Below are positions 36,962-45,590 of a DNA stretch of 64,000 bases, one piece after another. The notes below the pieces were generated by a model. The model ran no database searches. It had not been told where the DNA came from and saw only the letters and a list, made by a program, of their open reading frames with translations. This stretch comes from DAIDKA01 sp035487155 (GTDB lineage: Bacteria; Pseudomonadota; Gammaproteobacteria; Steroidobacterales; Steroidobacteraceae), in contig DATHMK010000018.1 in assembly GCA_035487155.1 (NCBI GenBank), positions 1-64,000 of the forward strand. The letters run 5' to 3'. A program made the position numbers and the translations under genes. How positions within the stretch are numbered: position 1 is the first letter of the stretch; each line of letters begins with the position of its first letter.

Positions 36962-39757
36962 CTACTCGGACAGCGCGCCGTGACAGTGCTTGAACTTCTT
37001 GCCCGAGCCGCAGGGACAGGGCTCGTTTCGGCCCACCTTGCGCTCAGGCCGGACAAAGGTCGCACCGGCCTCGGCAACCGCGCTCGCGAAACCCGGGGCC
37101 GCAGCGGGCGCAAAGCCGGGCATGCCGGGCGGACCCTCAGGTGCCGCGGCCGGCGCATCACCCAGCGGCTCGGGCGCCAGCAGCGCCGACTGCGCCTGCA
37201 TATGCTGGGTCTGCAGCGCCTGCATGAGCTTTGCACGGCGCATCTGCTCCTCGCGATCCACCTCTTCCTGGGTGCGGATCTCGACCTTCGCCACCACGGT
37301 CACGGTGTCGAATTTCACCCGATCGAGCATGGCCGCGAACAGCTCGAAGGCCTCGCGCTTGTACTCGAAGCGGTAGTCCTTCTGCGCGTAGCCGCGCAGA
37401 TGGATGCCCTGGCGCAGATAATCCATGGCGCCCAGATGGTCGCGCCAGTGCTGATCCAGGGTCCGCAGCATCACGTCCTTCTCCACGTGACGCATGATCG
37501 AGGTGCCGACGCGCGCGACCTTGGCATCGTAGGAGGCGGCCACCGCATCCACCACGCGCTGGCGCAGCACCGGCTCCTCCATCTCCGGCTGCTCGGCCAG
37601 CCACGCCGCCGGATCCACGCTCGCCCCGAAATCCCGGCCCAAGGCCTCGCCCAGGCCTTTCAGGTCCCACTCCTGGGGCGCTGCCGTTTTGGGCATGAAC
37701 TGGTCCATCAACGCGCCGATGGCTTCCTCGCGGATGCCGCCAATGGCCGCTGAGAGGTCCTCGGTGCCCATGATCTCGGTGCGCTGCTGGTAGACGACCT
37801 TGCGCTGATCGTTGGCCACGTCATCGAACTGCAGCAGCTGCTTTCTGATGTCGAAGTTGTGGGATTCGACCTTGCGCTGCGCCTTCTCGATCTGGCGGGT
37901 GAGCATGCCGCTTTCGATGACCTCGCCCTCCTTCATGCCCGCCATCTGCAGCAGGCGCTTGGTGCGGTTCGGGTCGCCGAAGATGCGCATCAGGTTGTCT
38001 TCCATCGACAGGAAGAAGCGGCTGGATCCGGGGTCGCCCTGACGGCCGGAGCGGCCACGCAGCTGATTGTCGATGCGCCGGGACTCATGGCGCTCGGTGC
38101 CGACGATATGCAGGCCACCGGCGGCGACGGCCGCGTCATGGCGCTGCTGCCAGGCGCCACTCACGGCATCGCGGGTGGCGGCATCGGTCTCGGGCGGCAA
38201 GGCCGCCAGTTCCGCCTCCAGGTTGCCGCCCAGTTTGATGTCGGTGCCACGGCCCGCCATGTTGGTGGCGATGGTCACGGCGCCCGGGACACCGGCCTGC
38301 TCGATGATCAGGGCTTCGCGCTCGTGCTGCTTCGCGTTCAGCACCTGGTGCGCAATGCCGGATTTCTGCAGCAGCCCGGCCAGGAACTCGGAGGTCTCGA
38401 TCGAGGTCGTGCCGACCAGCACCGGCTGGCCACGCTTGGCGCAATCTTGAATGTCCTCGATGATGGCGTCGAACTTGTCCTTCTGCGTCAGGTATACGAA
38501 GTCCGGCATGTCCTTGCGGACCATCGGCTTGTGGGTCGGGATCACCACCACCTCGAGCCCATAGATCTGCAGGAACTCCGGCGCCTCGGTGTCCGCCGTG
38601 CCGGTCATGCCGGAGAGCTTGCGGTACAGGCGGAAGTAGTTCTGGAAGGTGATCGAGGCGACGGTCTGGTTCTCCTCGCGCACCCGCACGCCCTCCTTGG
38701 CCTCCACGGCCTGGTGCAGACCATCGGACCAGCGGCGACCCTGCATGGTGCGGCCCGTGAATTCATCGACGATGATGACCTCACCGCCGCGCACGATGTA
38801 TTCCACGTCGCGCTTGTACAGCGCATGGGCGCGCAGCGCCGCATTGAGGTGATGCATCAGGCGGATGTTGGTCGGATCGTAGAGACTCTCGCCCTCGCGC
38901 AGCAGTCCCGCCTGGGCCATCAGTTCCTCGACCCGTACATGGCCCGCTTCGGTGATGTGGACCTGCTTCTGCTTCTCGTCCACCGCGAAGTCACCCGGAC
39001 CATCCTCTTCCTTCTGGCGCGTGAGGCGGGGCACCAGCGCGTTGATGGCGAGGTACAGTTCCGTACTCTCATCGGCGGGACCGGAGATGATCAGCGGGGT
39101 GCGCGCCTCGTCGATGAGGATGGAGTCCACTTCGTCGACCACTGCAAAGGCCAGGGTACGCTGCACCCGGTCCTCCAGACGGAAGGCGAGATTGTCGCGC
39201 AGGTAATCGAAGCCGAATTCATTGTTGGTGCCATAGGTGATGTCGCAGGCGTAGGCCTCGCGTTTTTCATCAGGGTCCTGGGAACTGCGGATCACACCCA
39301 CGGTGAGGCCGAGGAAGGCGTACACCGGACGCATCCACTCCGCATCGCGGGCGGCCAGATATTCGTTGACGGTCACGATGTGCACGCCCTCGGCGGGCAG
39401 CGCGTTGAGGTAGGCCGCAAGAGTCGCCATGAGGGTCTTGCCCTCACCGGTGCGCATTTCGGAGATCTTGCCCTGGTGAAGGGTGATGCCACCGAGCAGC
39501 TGCACATCGAAATGCCGCATCTTCAGGGTGCGCCGGGCCGCTTCGCGTACCGCGGCGAAAGCCTCGGGCAGCAGCTCATCCAGCGTCGCGCCCGCACGCA
39601 GCCGCGCCCGCAATTCCGGGGTCTTGGCCGCCAGCTGCTCATCGCTCAGCGCCTGCATGGCGCTCTCGAAGCCGTTGGTCTCCTGCACGTACCTTTGAAA
39701 AGTGCGCAACAGCCGGTCGTTACGGCTGCCAAAGACACGCGTGAGCAGTTTCAGCAC
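36962..39757 (-). CDS. secA: Preprotein translocase motor SecA
   Basis: ATPase that drives Sec-dependent export, 931 residues (E. coli 901). It has Walker A MRTGEGKTLMATL, DEVDSILIDEA, the preprotein cross-linking domain, the second nucleotide fold (GTTSIETSEFLAG, GRGTDIKLGG), and the C-terminal zinc tail RNEPCPCGSGKKFKHCHG. The GTG start at 39757 is forced, because TAA precedes it in frame; MLKLLTRVFGSRNDR matches the family. AGGA 8 bases before the GTG is the likely ribosome binding site and is predicted to be paired in a leader hairpin. Confidence 0.97.
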   Translation of the reverse strand: MLKLLTRVFGSRNDRLLRTFQRYVQETNGFESAMQALSDEQLAAKTPELRARLRAGATLDELLPEAFAAVREAARRTLKMRHFDVQLLGGITLHQGKISEMRTGEGKTLMATLAAYLNALPAEGVHIVTVNEYLAARDAEWMRPVYAFLGLTVGVIRSSQDPDEKREAYACDITYGTNNEFGFDYLRDNLAFRLEDRVQRTLAFAVVDEVDSILIDEARTPLIISGPADESTELYLAINALVPRLTRQKEEDGPGDFAVDEKQKQVHITEAGHVRVEELMAQAGLLREGESLYDPTNIRLMHHLNAALRAHALYKRDVEYIVRGGEVIIVDEFTGRTMQGRRWSDGLHQAVEAKEGVRVREENQTVASITFQNYFRLYRKLSGMTGTADTEAPEFLQIYGLEVVVIPTHKPMVRKDMPDFVYLTQKDKFDAIIEDIQDCAKRGQPVLVGTTSIETSEFLAGLLQKSGIAHQVLNAKQHEREALIIEQAGVPGAVTIATNMAGRGTDIKLGGNLEAELAALPPETDAATRDAVSGAWQQRHDAAVAAGGLHIVGTERHESRRIDNQLRGRSGRQGDPGSSRFFLSMEDNLMRIFGDPNRTKRLLQMAGMKEGEVIESGMLTRQIEKAQRKVESHNFDIRKQLLQFDDVANDQRKVVYQQRTEIMGTEDLSAAIGGIREEAIGALMDQFMPKTAAPQEWDLKGLGEALGRDFGASVDPAAWLAEQPEMEEPVLRQRVVDAVAASYDAKVARVGTSIMRHVEKDVMLRTLDQHWRDHLGAMDYLRQGIHLRGYAQKDYRFEYKREAFELFAAMLDRVKFDTVTVVAKVEIRTQEEVDREEQMRRAKLMQALQTQHMQAQSALLAPEPLGDAPAAAPEGPPGMPGFAPAAAPGFASAVAEAGATFVRPERKVGRNEPCPCGSGKKFKHCHGALSE

Positions 39758-39761
39758 TTAG

Positions 39762-39808
39762 GACATCCTGGTCAAAAAATATGAGCTGCACCAAACACTT
39801 AGGATGTC
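39762..39808 (-). promoter_or_regulatory. Leader hairpin covering the secA ribosome binding site
   Basis: In the minus-strand RNA, GACATCCT (39808-39801) can pair perfectly with AGGATGTC (39769-39762) across a 31-nt loop. The downstream arm contains AGGA (39769-39766), the presumed Shine-Dalgarno of secA. The word TCCTAAGTG occurs twice, once at the upstream arm and once running into the GTG start. Eight base pairs with a large loop are only moderately stable; the positional fit is the main argument. Confidence 0.4.
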
Positions 39809-39885
39809 TTCGGGCGCAGCGGAGCGGCGTATTGTACGCAAAGCCACCGCCTTTGCGGTAATCCGACCGGTGCCGTTAGCGACAT
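39799..39885 (-). CDS. Possible 28-residue leader peptide upstream of secA
   Basis: A small frame begins at ATG 39885 and ends TAA at 39801-39799. AGGG lies 7 bases upstream of the ATG as a weak ribosome binding site. Its last codons (ACA TCC TAA) form the upstream arm of the secA hairpin, so a ribosome stalled or terminating there would free the secA start. The peptide ends YAAPLRPKTS and has no signal sequence, unlike SecM. It could be chance: a 28-codon frame in GC-rich DNA is not rare. Confidence 0.25.
   Translation of the reverse strand: MSLTAPVGLPQRRWLCVQYAAPLRPKTS
39831..39836 (-). promoter_or_regulatory. Candidate -10 element for secA
   Basis: On the minus strand TACAAT (39836-39831) lies about 75 bp before the secA GTG. 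TTACCG at 39861-39856 is a weak -35 partner at 19 bp. If used, the transcript would lack the leader-peptide ATG but keep the hairpin. Confidence 0.3.
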
Positions 39886-39919
39886 GGGGGTGCCCTGGAG
39901 GGGGCACAAGGGGCAGGGG

Positions 39920-40825
39920 CTAGCGCTTGACGAAAATCAGCGGATCGATCTGGGTGCCGTTGTGCAGCACTTCGAAGTGAACGTGCGGGCCGGTGGAATG
40001 CCCGGTCGAGCCCATCAGGGCGATCTGCTCGCCACGGGTGACGGTCTGTCCGACCTTCACCAGCGCGGTCTCATTGTGCGCATAGCGCGTCACATAGCCA
40101 TTGCCGTGGTTGATTTCCACGAGCGTGCCGAAGCCGCTGCGCTCCCCCGCCCAGGTCACGACCCCGGCGGCTACCGCCATCACCGGCTCCCCTGCCGCGC
40201 CGGGGAAGTCCAGGCCCTTGTGAAAGCCCTCCTCACCGGTGATCGGGTCGCTGCGCTCGCCGAAATAAGAGGAAATCTCCCCTTGCGCGACCGGCTTGCC
40301 CTGGGGGCGCACCGCGTCGCTGATCTTGCGCCCCACGATGACGTTTTCCAGCGCCGACAGCTGTGCGTCGCGCAGGTCAACCCGTTGTTCCAGCTGCGTT
40401 AACTGCGAGGTGAGATCCGGGATCTGGATGGTGGGCAACGGCGCCGAGGAAGCCGCCGGCTCATCATCGAAATTGAACTGGCGCCGGTCCACATTGGCGA
40501 TGTTGGTGATGTGCTTGCCCAGCGCATCGATGCGGATGATGTGCGCATCCAGCTGGCCCAGACGCCCGGCGATGGCATCCACCCGTTCCTGGACCCGGGC
40601 GCGCATATCGGCGATCTCGGATTTCTGTTCGGCGAGCACCCGGCTCCAGGCCTTGGGATCGGCCGAGGTGCCGCCGTGGGCACCCAGCTGCATGCCGATG
40701 GCGAACGCCGTGCCCAGGGCCCCCAGGACCACCAGGCCGAACAGGGCCAGCGTCACCGGATGGGCGAGGTCGAAATACCTCGAACGACCGCCACCCTGTC
40801 GTCCGGAAAAAACTATGATGTTCAC
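39920..40825 (-). CDS. M23-family murein endopeptidase (membrane-anchored)
   Basis: A 301-residue periplasmic peptidase. One transmembrane anchor (about residues 25-45, TLALFGLVVLGALGTAFAIGM), a coiled-coil-like region (60-175), then the LytM domain with zinc ligands in FHKGLDFPG and HVHFEV, both present, so it should be active. The start is GTG 40825. Other Gammaproteobacteria, including Pseudomonas, carry an M23 protein between lpxC and secA. It may hydrolyse septal peptidoglycan; whether it is active alone or as a regulator is not shown. Confidence 0.9.
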   Translation of the reverse strand: MNIIVFSGRQGGGRSRYFDLAHPVTLALFGLVVLGALGTAFAIGMQLGAHGGTSADPKAWSRVLAEQKSEIADMRARVQERVDAIAGRLGQLDAHIIRIDALGKHITNIANVDRRQFNFDDEPAASSAPLPTIQIPDLTSQLTQLEQRVDLRDAQLSALENVIVGRKISDAVRPQGKPVAQGEISSYFGERSDPITGEEGFHKGLDFPGAAGEPVMAVAAGVVTWAGERSGFGTLVEINHGNGYVTRYAHNETALVKVGQTVTRGEQIALMGSTGHSTGPHVHFEVLHNGTQIDPLIFVKR

Positions 40826-40861
40826 CCCGCCCCGGCCTCAAGCTTTCATTTTCCCGCCCAC

Positions 40862-41263
40862 ATGCCATCGAATATGCAGAAGAAGCCTTACGGTGACAAG
40901 GTGAATACCGGTCGCAGTTCGCGAATAACGACAACGCGTAGACCGCAGTCACGGAATTCGCCGGATTCTGTTAAAGAGCTGCTGCAGCGGTCCACGCCGG
41001 TGCTGGCGGGCCTGCAGCGCGAGGCGCTGCGCCGGCGCGACTGGCTGCAATGGGTGCAGCGCGAGCTGCCGCAGGAGCTGGCCAGCCATGTCACCGGGGT
41101 TGCCGAGCAGGCCGGCGAGCTGGTCATATTCGCCGAGTCCGCCGCTTGGGGGGTACGGCTGCGTTATGCGGCGCCGCAACTGCTGCAGGCCATCGGCGTG
41201 GCGCAACTGAACATCGCCGGGGTCAGAGTGCGGGTGATGCCGCGCAGTGCTCCGCCGGCCTGA
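40862..41263 (+). CDS. DUF721 (DciA-like) protein
   Basis: A 133-residue basic protein. The C-terminal half has the DUF721 fold pattern (LPQELASHVTGVAEQAGELVIFAESAAWGVRLRYAAPQLLQ, given here only as motif context in two parts: LPQELASHVTG and LVIFAESAAWGVRLRY). DUF721 includes DciA, the replicative helicase operator of bacteria lacking DnaC. The start is either ATG 40862 or ATG 40874; neither has a clear ribosome binding site. It is divergent from the M23 gene (36 bp) and its stop is 7 bp from that of lpxC. Confidence 0.82.
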   Translation: MPSNMQKKPYGDKVNTGRSSRITTTRRPQSRNSPDSVKELLQRSTPVLAGLQREALRRRDWLQWVQRELPQELASHVTGVAEQAGELVIFAESAAWGVRLRYAAPQLLQAIGVAQLNIAGVRVRVMPRSAPPA

Positions 41264-41270
41264 GTCGCGG

Positions 41271-42200
41271 TCAGTACACCGTCGAGGGGTGCGCCACGGC
41301 GAAGGCTTCCACATAGGAGATGGGCGCGTCCGAGTGCTTCTCGAACGTGACTTCCTCCCAGGATGAACGCTGCGACAACAGCGCGCGCAGCAGCTTGTTG
41401 TTGAGCGCGTGGCCGGATTTGTAGCCGCTGAACTCACCAATCAGACTGTGGCCCAGCAGGTACAGATCACCAATTGCATCCAGGATCTTGTGCTTCACGA
41501 ACTCATCCTCGTAGCGCAGGCCGTCCTCGTTCAGCACCCGCACATCATCGAGCACGATGGCGTTGTCGAGGTTGCCGCCGAGGGCCAGATTGCGAGCACG
41601 CATCATCTCCAGGTCGCGCATGAAGCCGAAGGTGCGTGCCCGGCTGATTTCCTTGAGGAAGGAAGTCGTGGAGAAATCCATCGAGGCGCGCTGGGCACGC
41701 CGTTTGAAAATCGGGTGATTGAACTCGATCTCGAAATTGACCTTGAAGCCTTCAAACGGTTCAAACATCGCCCACTTCTCGCCGTCGGAAACCTTGAGCG
41801 GTTCGGTGATGCGTATGAAGCGCTTCGGTATCAGCTGCTCCTCGATGCCGGCTGACTGCAGCAGGAACACGAAGTGACTGGCGCTGCCGTCCATGATCGG
41901 GACTTCCGGGGCACTGACCTCGACCACCGCATTGTCGATCCCCAGGCCGGCAAACGCGGACAGCAGGTGCTCGACGGTGGAGACCCGCGCCTCACCTTTG
42001 ACCAAAGTGGTACCCAGCTGGGTGTCGCCGACGTTTTCCGCGTGCGCGACCACCGTTGCGAATTCGCCAAGGTCCGAGCGCCGGAACAGGATCCCGGTAT
42101 CCGGCGCCGCCGGGCGCAGCGTCATCAAGACTTTCTTGCCCGTATGCAGACCAACGCCCGAGGCGCGAATGGTGTTTTTCAGTGTGCGTTGGCCGACCAT
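41271..42200 (-). CDS. lpxC: UDP-3-O-acyl-N-acetylglucosamine deacetylase LpxC
   Basis: Committed step of lipid A synthesis, 309 residues (E. coli 305). Zinc-site motifs: STVEHLLSAF near residue 80, and KHKILDAIGDLYLLG with the second His and Asp. The start MVGQRTLKNTIRASGVGLHTGKK fits the family and places the ATG at 42200; the frame 44 codons upstream is not conserved. It lies 128 bp after ftsZ, with a strong hairpin in between. Confidence 0.97.
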   Translation of the reverse strand: MVGQRTLKNTIRASGVGLHTGKKVLMTLRPAAPDTGILFRRSDLGEFATVVAHAENVGDTQLGTTLVKGEARVSTVEHLLSAFAGLGIDNAVVEVSAPEVPIMDGSASHFVFLLQSAGIEEQLIPKRFIRITEPLKVSDGEKWAMFEPFEGFKVNFEIEFNHPIFKRRAQRASMDFSTTSFLKEISRARTFGFMRDLEMMRARNLALGGNLDNAIVLDDVRVLNEDGLRYEDEFVKHKILDAIGDLYLLGHSLIGEFSGYKSGHALNNKLLRALLSQRSSWEEVTFEKHSDAPISYVEAFAVAHPSTVY

Positions 42201-42233
42201 CAGACTCTCAACATGCCCGAACCCAAGTAATCG

Positions 42234-42254
42234 CCGGGCGCACCCTGCGCCCGG
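42234..42254 (-). promoter_or_regulatory. Stem-loop in the ftsZ-lpxC spacer (lpxC leader)
   Basis: CCGGGCGCA and TGCGCCCGG (9-bp perfect arms) flank a 3-base loop, ending 34 nt before the lpxC ATG. No T-run follows on either strand, so it is not a standard intrinsic terminator. It may be an RNA-stability or attenuation element at the end of the dcw operon. Confidence 0.5.
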
Positions 42255-42328
42255 TGAATCCGGCACCCCTACCGTATCACAGCTTAGGGGATCGATCTGC
42301 TGTGCAGGTGAGGTGCCGATCCCATTTT

Positions 42329-43528
42329 TCAATCCGCCTGGCGACGCAGAAACGCCGGAATATCCAAGAGATCCTCGGAATCCGCATCCGGACGCAGTCC
42401 GTCACCCACGGCACGCTGGCGCTGATAGGTAGGCTTGTCCAGGTCCGCATAGTTGGGATTGGCGGCCGGTCTGCTGCGACTCACCATCCGCATCGGCGGG
42501 GCCTGAACCTGGGCTTCACGGCCCATCATGCTGGGCATGGCATGTGGCGCAGGCACGCGCACCGCGGCCGCCGGACGCCCCAGACCCGTCGCCACCACGG
42601 TGACCCGCACCACATCCGTCAGCTCCGGATCGATGACCGTGCCCACCACGACGGTTGCGTCCTCGGATGCGAATTGTTTCACGATGTTGCCGACTTCCTG
42701 GAACTCACCGATCGACAGGTCCATGCCGGCGGTGACGTTGACCAGGATGCCGTGGGCACCGGCGAGGTTGATGTCTTCGAGCAGCGGTGAGGACACGGCG
42801 GCTTCGGCGGCGGCGCGGGCCCGGCCCTCGCCGCTGGCAACACCTGAACCCATCATGGCCATGCCGGTCTCCGCCATCACGGTGCGCACATCCGCGAAAT
42901 CGACGTTGATGAGGCCCGGACGCGTGATCAGCTCGGCGATGCCCTGCACAGCGCCCTGCAGCACCTGGTTGGCGGACTTGAAAGCATCCAGCAGCGTGGT
43001 CTGCGCACCCAGTACCGTCAGCAGCTTCTGGTTCGGGATGGTGATCAGCGAGTCGCAGTACTTGCCCAGTTCGGCGAGACCGTGCTCGGCCACCAGCGAG
43101 CGCTTGCCGCCCTCCATTTCAAACGGACGGGTCACCACCGCGACGGTGAGAATGCCCATCTCCTTGGCCACCTGCGCCACCACCGGCGCGGCGCCGGTGC
43201 CGGTGCCGCCACCCATGCCGGCGGTGATGAACAACATGTCGCAGCCGTCCACCAGTTCGACGATCCGATCGCGATCCTCCATCGCGGCCTGGCGCCCCAC
43301 CTCCGGGTCGGCGCCGGCGCCCAGGCCCTTGGTAATATTGCAGCCGATCTGCAGTGCGGTCTTCACCTTTGAGTGCTTCAAGGCCTGCGCGTCGGTATTG
43401 ACGCACATGAAGTCAACACCGTCGATACCCGTGGTAACCATGTGCGCAACGGCGTTACCGCCGCCGCCCCCGACGCCAATTACCTTGATTACGGCACTCT
43501 GGCTGTATGCATCCATCAGTTCAAACAT
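42329..43528 (-). CDS. ftsZ: Cell division GTPase FtsZ
   Basis: Tubulin homologue forming the Z ring, 399 residues. The GTP-binding motif GGGTGTGAAPV (about 107-117) and the T7 loop NVDFADVRTVM are intact. A variable linker (about 320-385) precedes the conserved C-terminal peptide DLLDIPAFLRRQAD that binds FtsA and ZipA/ZapD. AAGGAG lies well placed before ATG 43528. It follows ftsA by 45 bp, the largest gap within the dcw run, so an internal promoter in ftsA is possible. Confidence 0.98.
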   Translation of the reverse strand: MFELMDAYSQSAVIKVIGVGGGGGNAVAHMVTTGIDGVDFMCVNTDAQALKHSKVKTALQIGCNITKGLGAGADPEVGRQAAMEDRDRIVELVDGCDMLFITAGMGGGTGTGAAPVVAQVAKEMGILTVAVVTRPFEMEGGKRSLVAEHGLAELGKYCDSLITIPNQKLLTVLGAQTTLLDAFKSANQVLQGAVQGIAELITRPGLINVDFADVRTVMAETGMAMMGSGVASGEGRARAAAEAAVSSPLLEDINLAGAHGILVNVTAGMDLSIGEFQEVGNIVKQFASEDATVVVGTVIDPELTDVVRVTVVATGLGRPAAAVRVPAPHAMPSMMGREAQVQAPPMRMVSRSRPAANPNYADLDKPTYQRQRAVGDGLRPDADSEDLLDIPAFLRRQAD

Positions 43529-43573
43529 TGCTGGCTCCTTGATCCCCGTAGCGGTCTTTGCGAAATGAAAAAT

Positions 43574-44800
43574 CTAGAAATTGCCCTGAAACCAGGACTT
43601 CATGCGGTCAATGACGCTCTTGCCCCCGGGCCGTCGCCCGCGATTGGAAGCAGTGTTGTCACGGGCGTAGAGCAGCAGCCCCACCCCCGTTGAATAGATC
43701 GGGCTGCGCACGGCCTCGGCGAGGCCGGTCACGTGCTGCGGCAACCCCAGACGCACCGGCACGTGGAACACTTCCTCGGCCAGCTCGATGGTGCCTTCCA
43801 TGCGCGCGCTGCCGCCGGTGAGCACGATGCCGGCCGCGATTGCCTCCTCGAAGCCGCTGCGGCGCAGCTCATCGCGCACCAGCCCGAACAGCTCCTCGTA
43901 GCGCGGCTCGACGATCTCGGCGAGCGTCTGGCGCGCCAGGCGCCGTGAGGGCCGCTCCCCGACGCTCGGCACCTCGATGCTTTCATCAGGATTGGCCAGC
44001 TGCGAGAGTGCGCAGGCATAGCGCACCTTGATGTCCTCGGCGTACTGCGTGGGCGTACGCATCGAGACCGCGATGTCATTGGTCACCTGATCCCCGGCGA
44101 TTGGAATCACCGCCGTGTGACGGATGGCGCCCCCGGTGAACACCGCCAGGTCGGTGGTGCCGCCGCCGATGTCGACCAGGCATACGCCCAGTTCGCGCTC
44201 ATCCTCGGTCAGGACCGCGAAGCTCGAGGCCAGCTGTTCGAGCACGATGTCGTCGACTTCCAGGCCGCAGCGCTGGATGCACTTTTCGATGTTCTGCGCC
44301 GCGCTCTCCGCCCCGGTGACGATGTGCACCTTGGCTTCCAGGCGCACGCCGGACATGCCGATGGGGTCGCGAATGCCCTCCTGGCCGTCGATCACATAGT
44401 CCTGCGGCAACACATGCAGGATCTTCTGGTCGGCCGGGATCGCCACGGCACGCGCCGCATCGATCACATGTTCCACATCGACGTGCGACACCTCGCGGTC
44501 GCGGATGGCGACGACGCCATGGGAATTGAGGCTGCGCACATGGCTGCCGGCGATACCCGCGTACACCGAATGGATCTGGCACCCGGCCATGAGTTCGGCC
44601 TCCTCCACGGCGCGCTGGATGGACTGCACCGTGGATTCGATGTTGACCACCACGCCTTTCTTCAGTCCGCGGGAGGGCTGCGAGCCCAGGCCGATCACCT
44701 CGATATTGCCGTCGGCGGTGACTTCGCCCACCAGTGCGACCACCTTCGAGGTGCCGATATCCAACCCGATGATCAAGCTGCGATCGGTACGTTTAGGCAT
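43574..44800 (-). CDS. ftsA: Cell division protein FtsA
   Basis: Actin-like membrane tether for FtsZ, 408 residues. ATPase-fold motifs are IIGLDIGTSKVVALVGE and LVDIGGGTTDLAVF, with a 1C (SHS2) domain between. The C-terminal amphipathic membrane-targeting helix is VIDRMKSWFQGNF. The ATG at 44800 overlaps the end of ftsQ by 8 bp; the open frame upstream is ftsQ in another frame. Confidence 0.97.
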   Translation of the reverse strand: MPKRTDRSLIIGLDIGTSKVVALVGEVTADGNIEVIGLGSQPSRGLKKGVVVNIESTVQSIQRAVEEAELMAGCQIHSVYAGIAGSHVRSLNSHGVVAIRDREVSHVDVEHVIDAARAVAIPADQKILHVLPQDYVIDGQEGIRDPIGMSGVRLEAKVHIVTGAESAAQNIEKCIQRCGLEVDDIVLEQLASSFAVLTEDERELGVCLVDIGGGTTDLAVFTGGAIRHTAVIPIAGDQVTNDIAVSMRTPTQYAEDIKVRYACALSQLANPDESIEVPSVGERPSRRLARQTLAEIVEPRYEELFGLVRDELRRSGFEEAIAAGIVLTGGSARMEGTIELAEEVFHVPVRLGLPQHVTGLAEAVRSPIYSTGVGLLLYARDNTASNRGRRPGGKSVIDRMKSWFQGNF

Positions 44801-45590
44801 TGCGGGCGTCGTCCTTGTTCTTGGCAGCGCCCGCGCCGGCACTGCGCCAGCCGATGGCGAAACCATTGGCGTAACGCATGTCGACATAGGCGATATCGGT
44901 GGCGCGCTGCGCCACAATCCTGGCCGCGGTCGCCACAAAAGTATTGAAGCGTTGCTCAAGCTGCTGGCGGCCAAGGCGTACGGTGACACCGTTATCCAGG
45001 TCCAGCTCCCAGGCGCCGCGCGCATCAAGGCGCAGCGCCGTAATGCGCATGCTCATCTCCAGCAGCCGGTCGCGCATCGCAAAGTAGCGCTGCACGACGC
45101 TGACCTGGGTGCCATCCGGCCCCGACAGCCGCGGCAGCTCCAACAGAATGTGGGTGGCGTCGTGGGCGAAGAGATCGCCACGGGTATTGAGCAGCCCGTT
45201 GTCACCCCAACGCGCCACCGCCACCTGCTCACCGATGGTCACGGCAAGCCCGCGCGGCCAGTTGCGCTGGACGCTGACCGTGTCCACCCAGGGCAGCAGC
45301 CCCACCGCGGCGCGCACCCGGCCCAGGTCCACGCTCACCAGACCCTTGCCGGCCACGCTTTCCTTGACGGCGCGCTCCACGTCCAGGGGCGCCACCCGCT
45401 CGAAGCGGCCGGCCACCGACACCGAGGTGATGGGCTGATTCAGGGCCCAGATGATCAACAGCAGCGCGGCGGCGAGCCCGCCCAGTGCCGCCGACCAGCG
45501 GCCCAGTGCCGCCCAGGGAATCCCCGGCAGTGACCAGCCCGCGGGCTTCTGCGCGCGGCGGCGACGGTTCTGGGGACGCAGGCTGAACAT
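44793..45590 (-). CDS. ftsQ: Cell division protein FtsQ
   Basis: Bitopic divisome scaffold, 265 residues. A basic cytoplasmic N terminus (RPQNRRRRAQK) precedes one transmembrane helix (about 33-50, ALGGLAAALLLIIWAL), the POTRA domain (ITSVSVAGRFERVAPLDVE) and the beta domain (WPRGLAVTIGEQVAVARWGD). The gene abuts ddl (stop and start adjacent). Confidence 0.94.
   Translation of the reverse strand: MFSLRPQNRRRRAQKPAGWSLPGIPWAALGRWSAALGGLAAALLLIIWALNQPITSVSVAGRFERVAPLDVERAVKESVAGKGLVSVDLGRVRAAVGLLPWVDTVSVQRNWPRGLAVTIGEQVAVARWGDNGLLNTRGDLFAHDATHILLELPRLSGPDGTQVSVVQRYFAMRDRLLEMSMRITALRLDARGAWELDLDNGVTVRLGRQQLEQRFNTFVATAARIVAQRATDIAYVDMRYANGFAIGWRSAGAGAAKNKDDARNA

Noticed and set aside
37859..39784. 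641-codon open frame on the plus strand opposite secA
   Set aside because: It mirrors secA codon by codon in a GC-rich genome; composition is antisense-like (His, Gln, Arg, Gly rich) with no domain.
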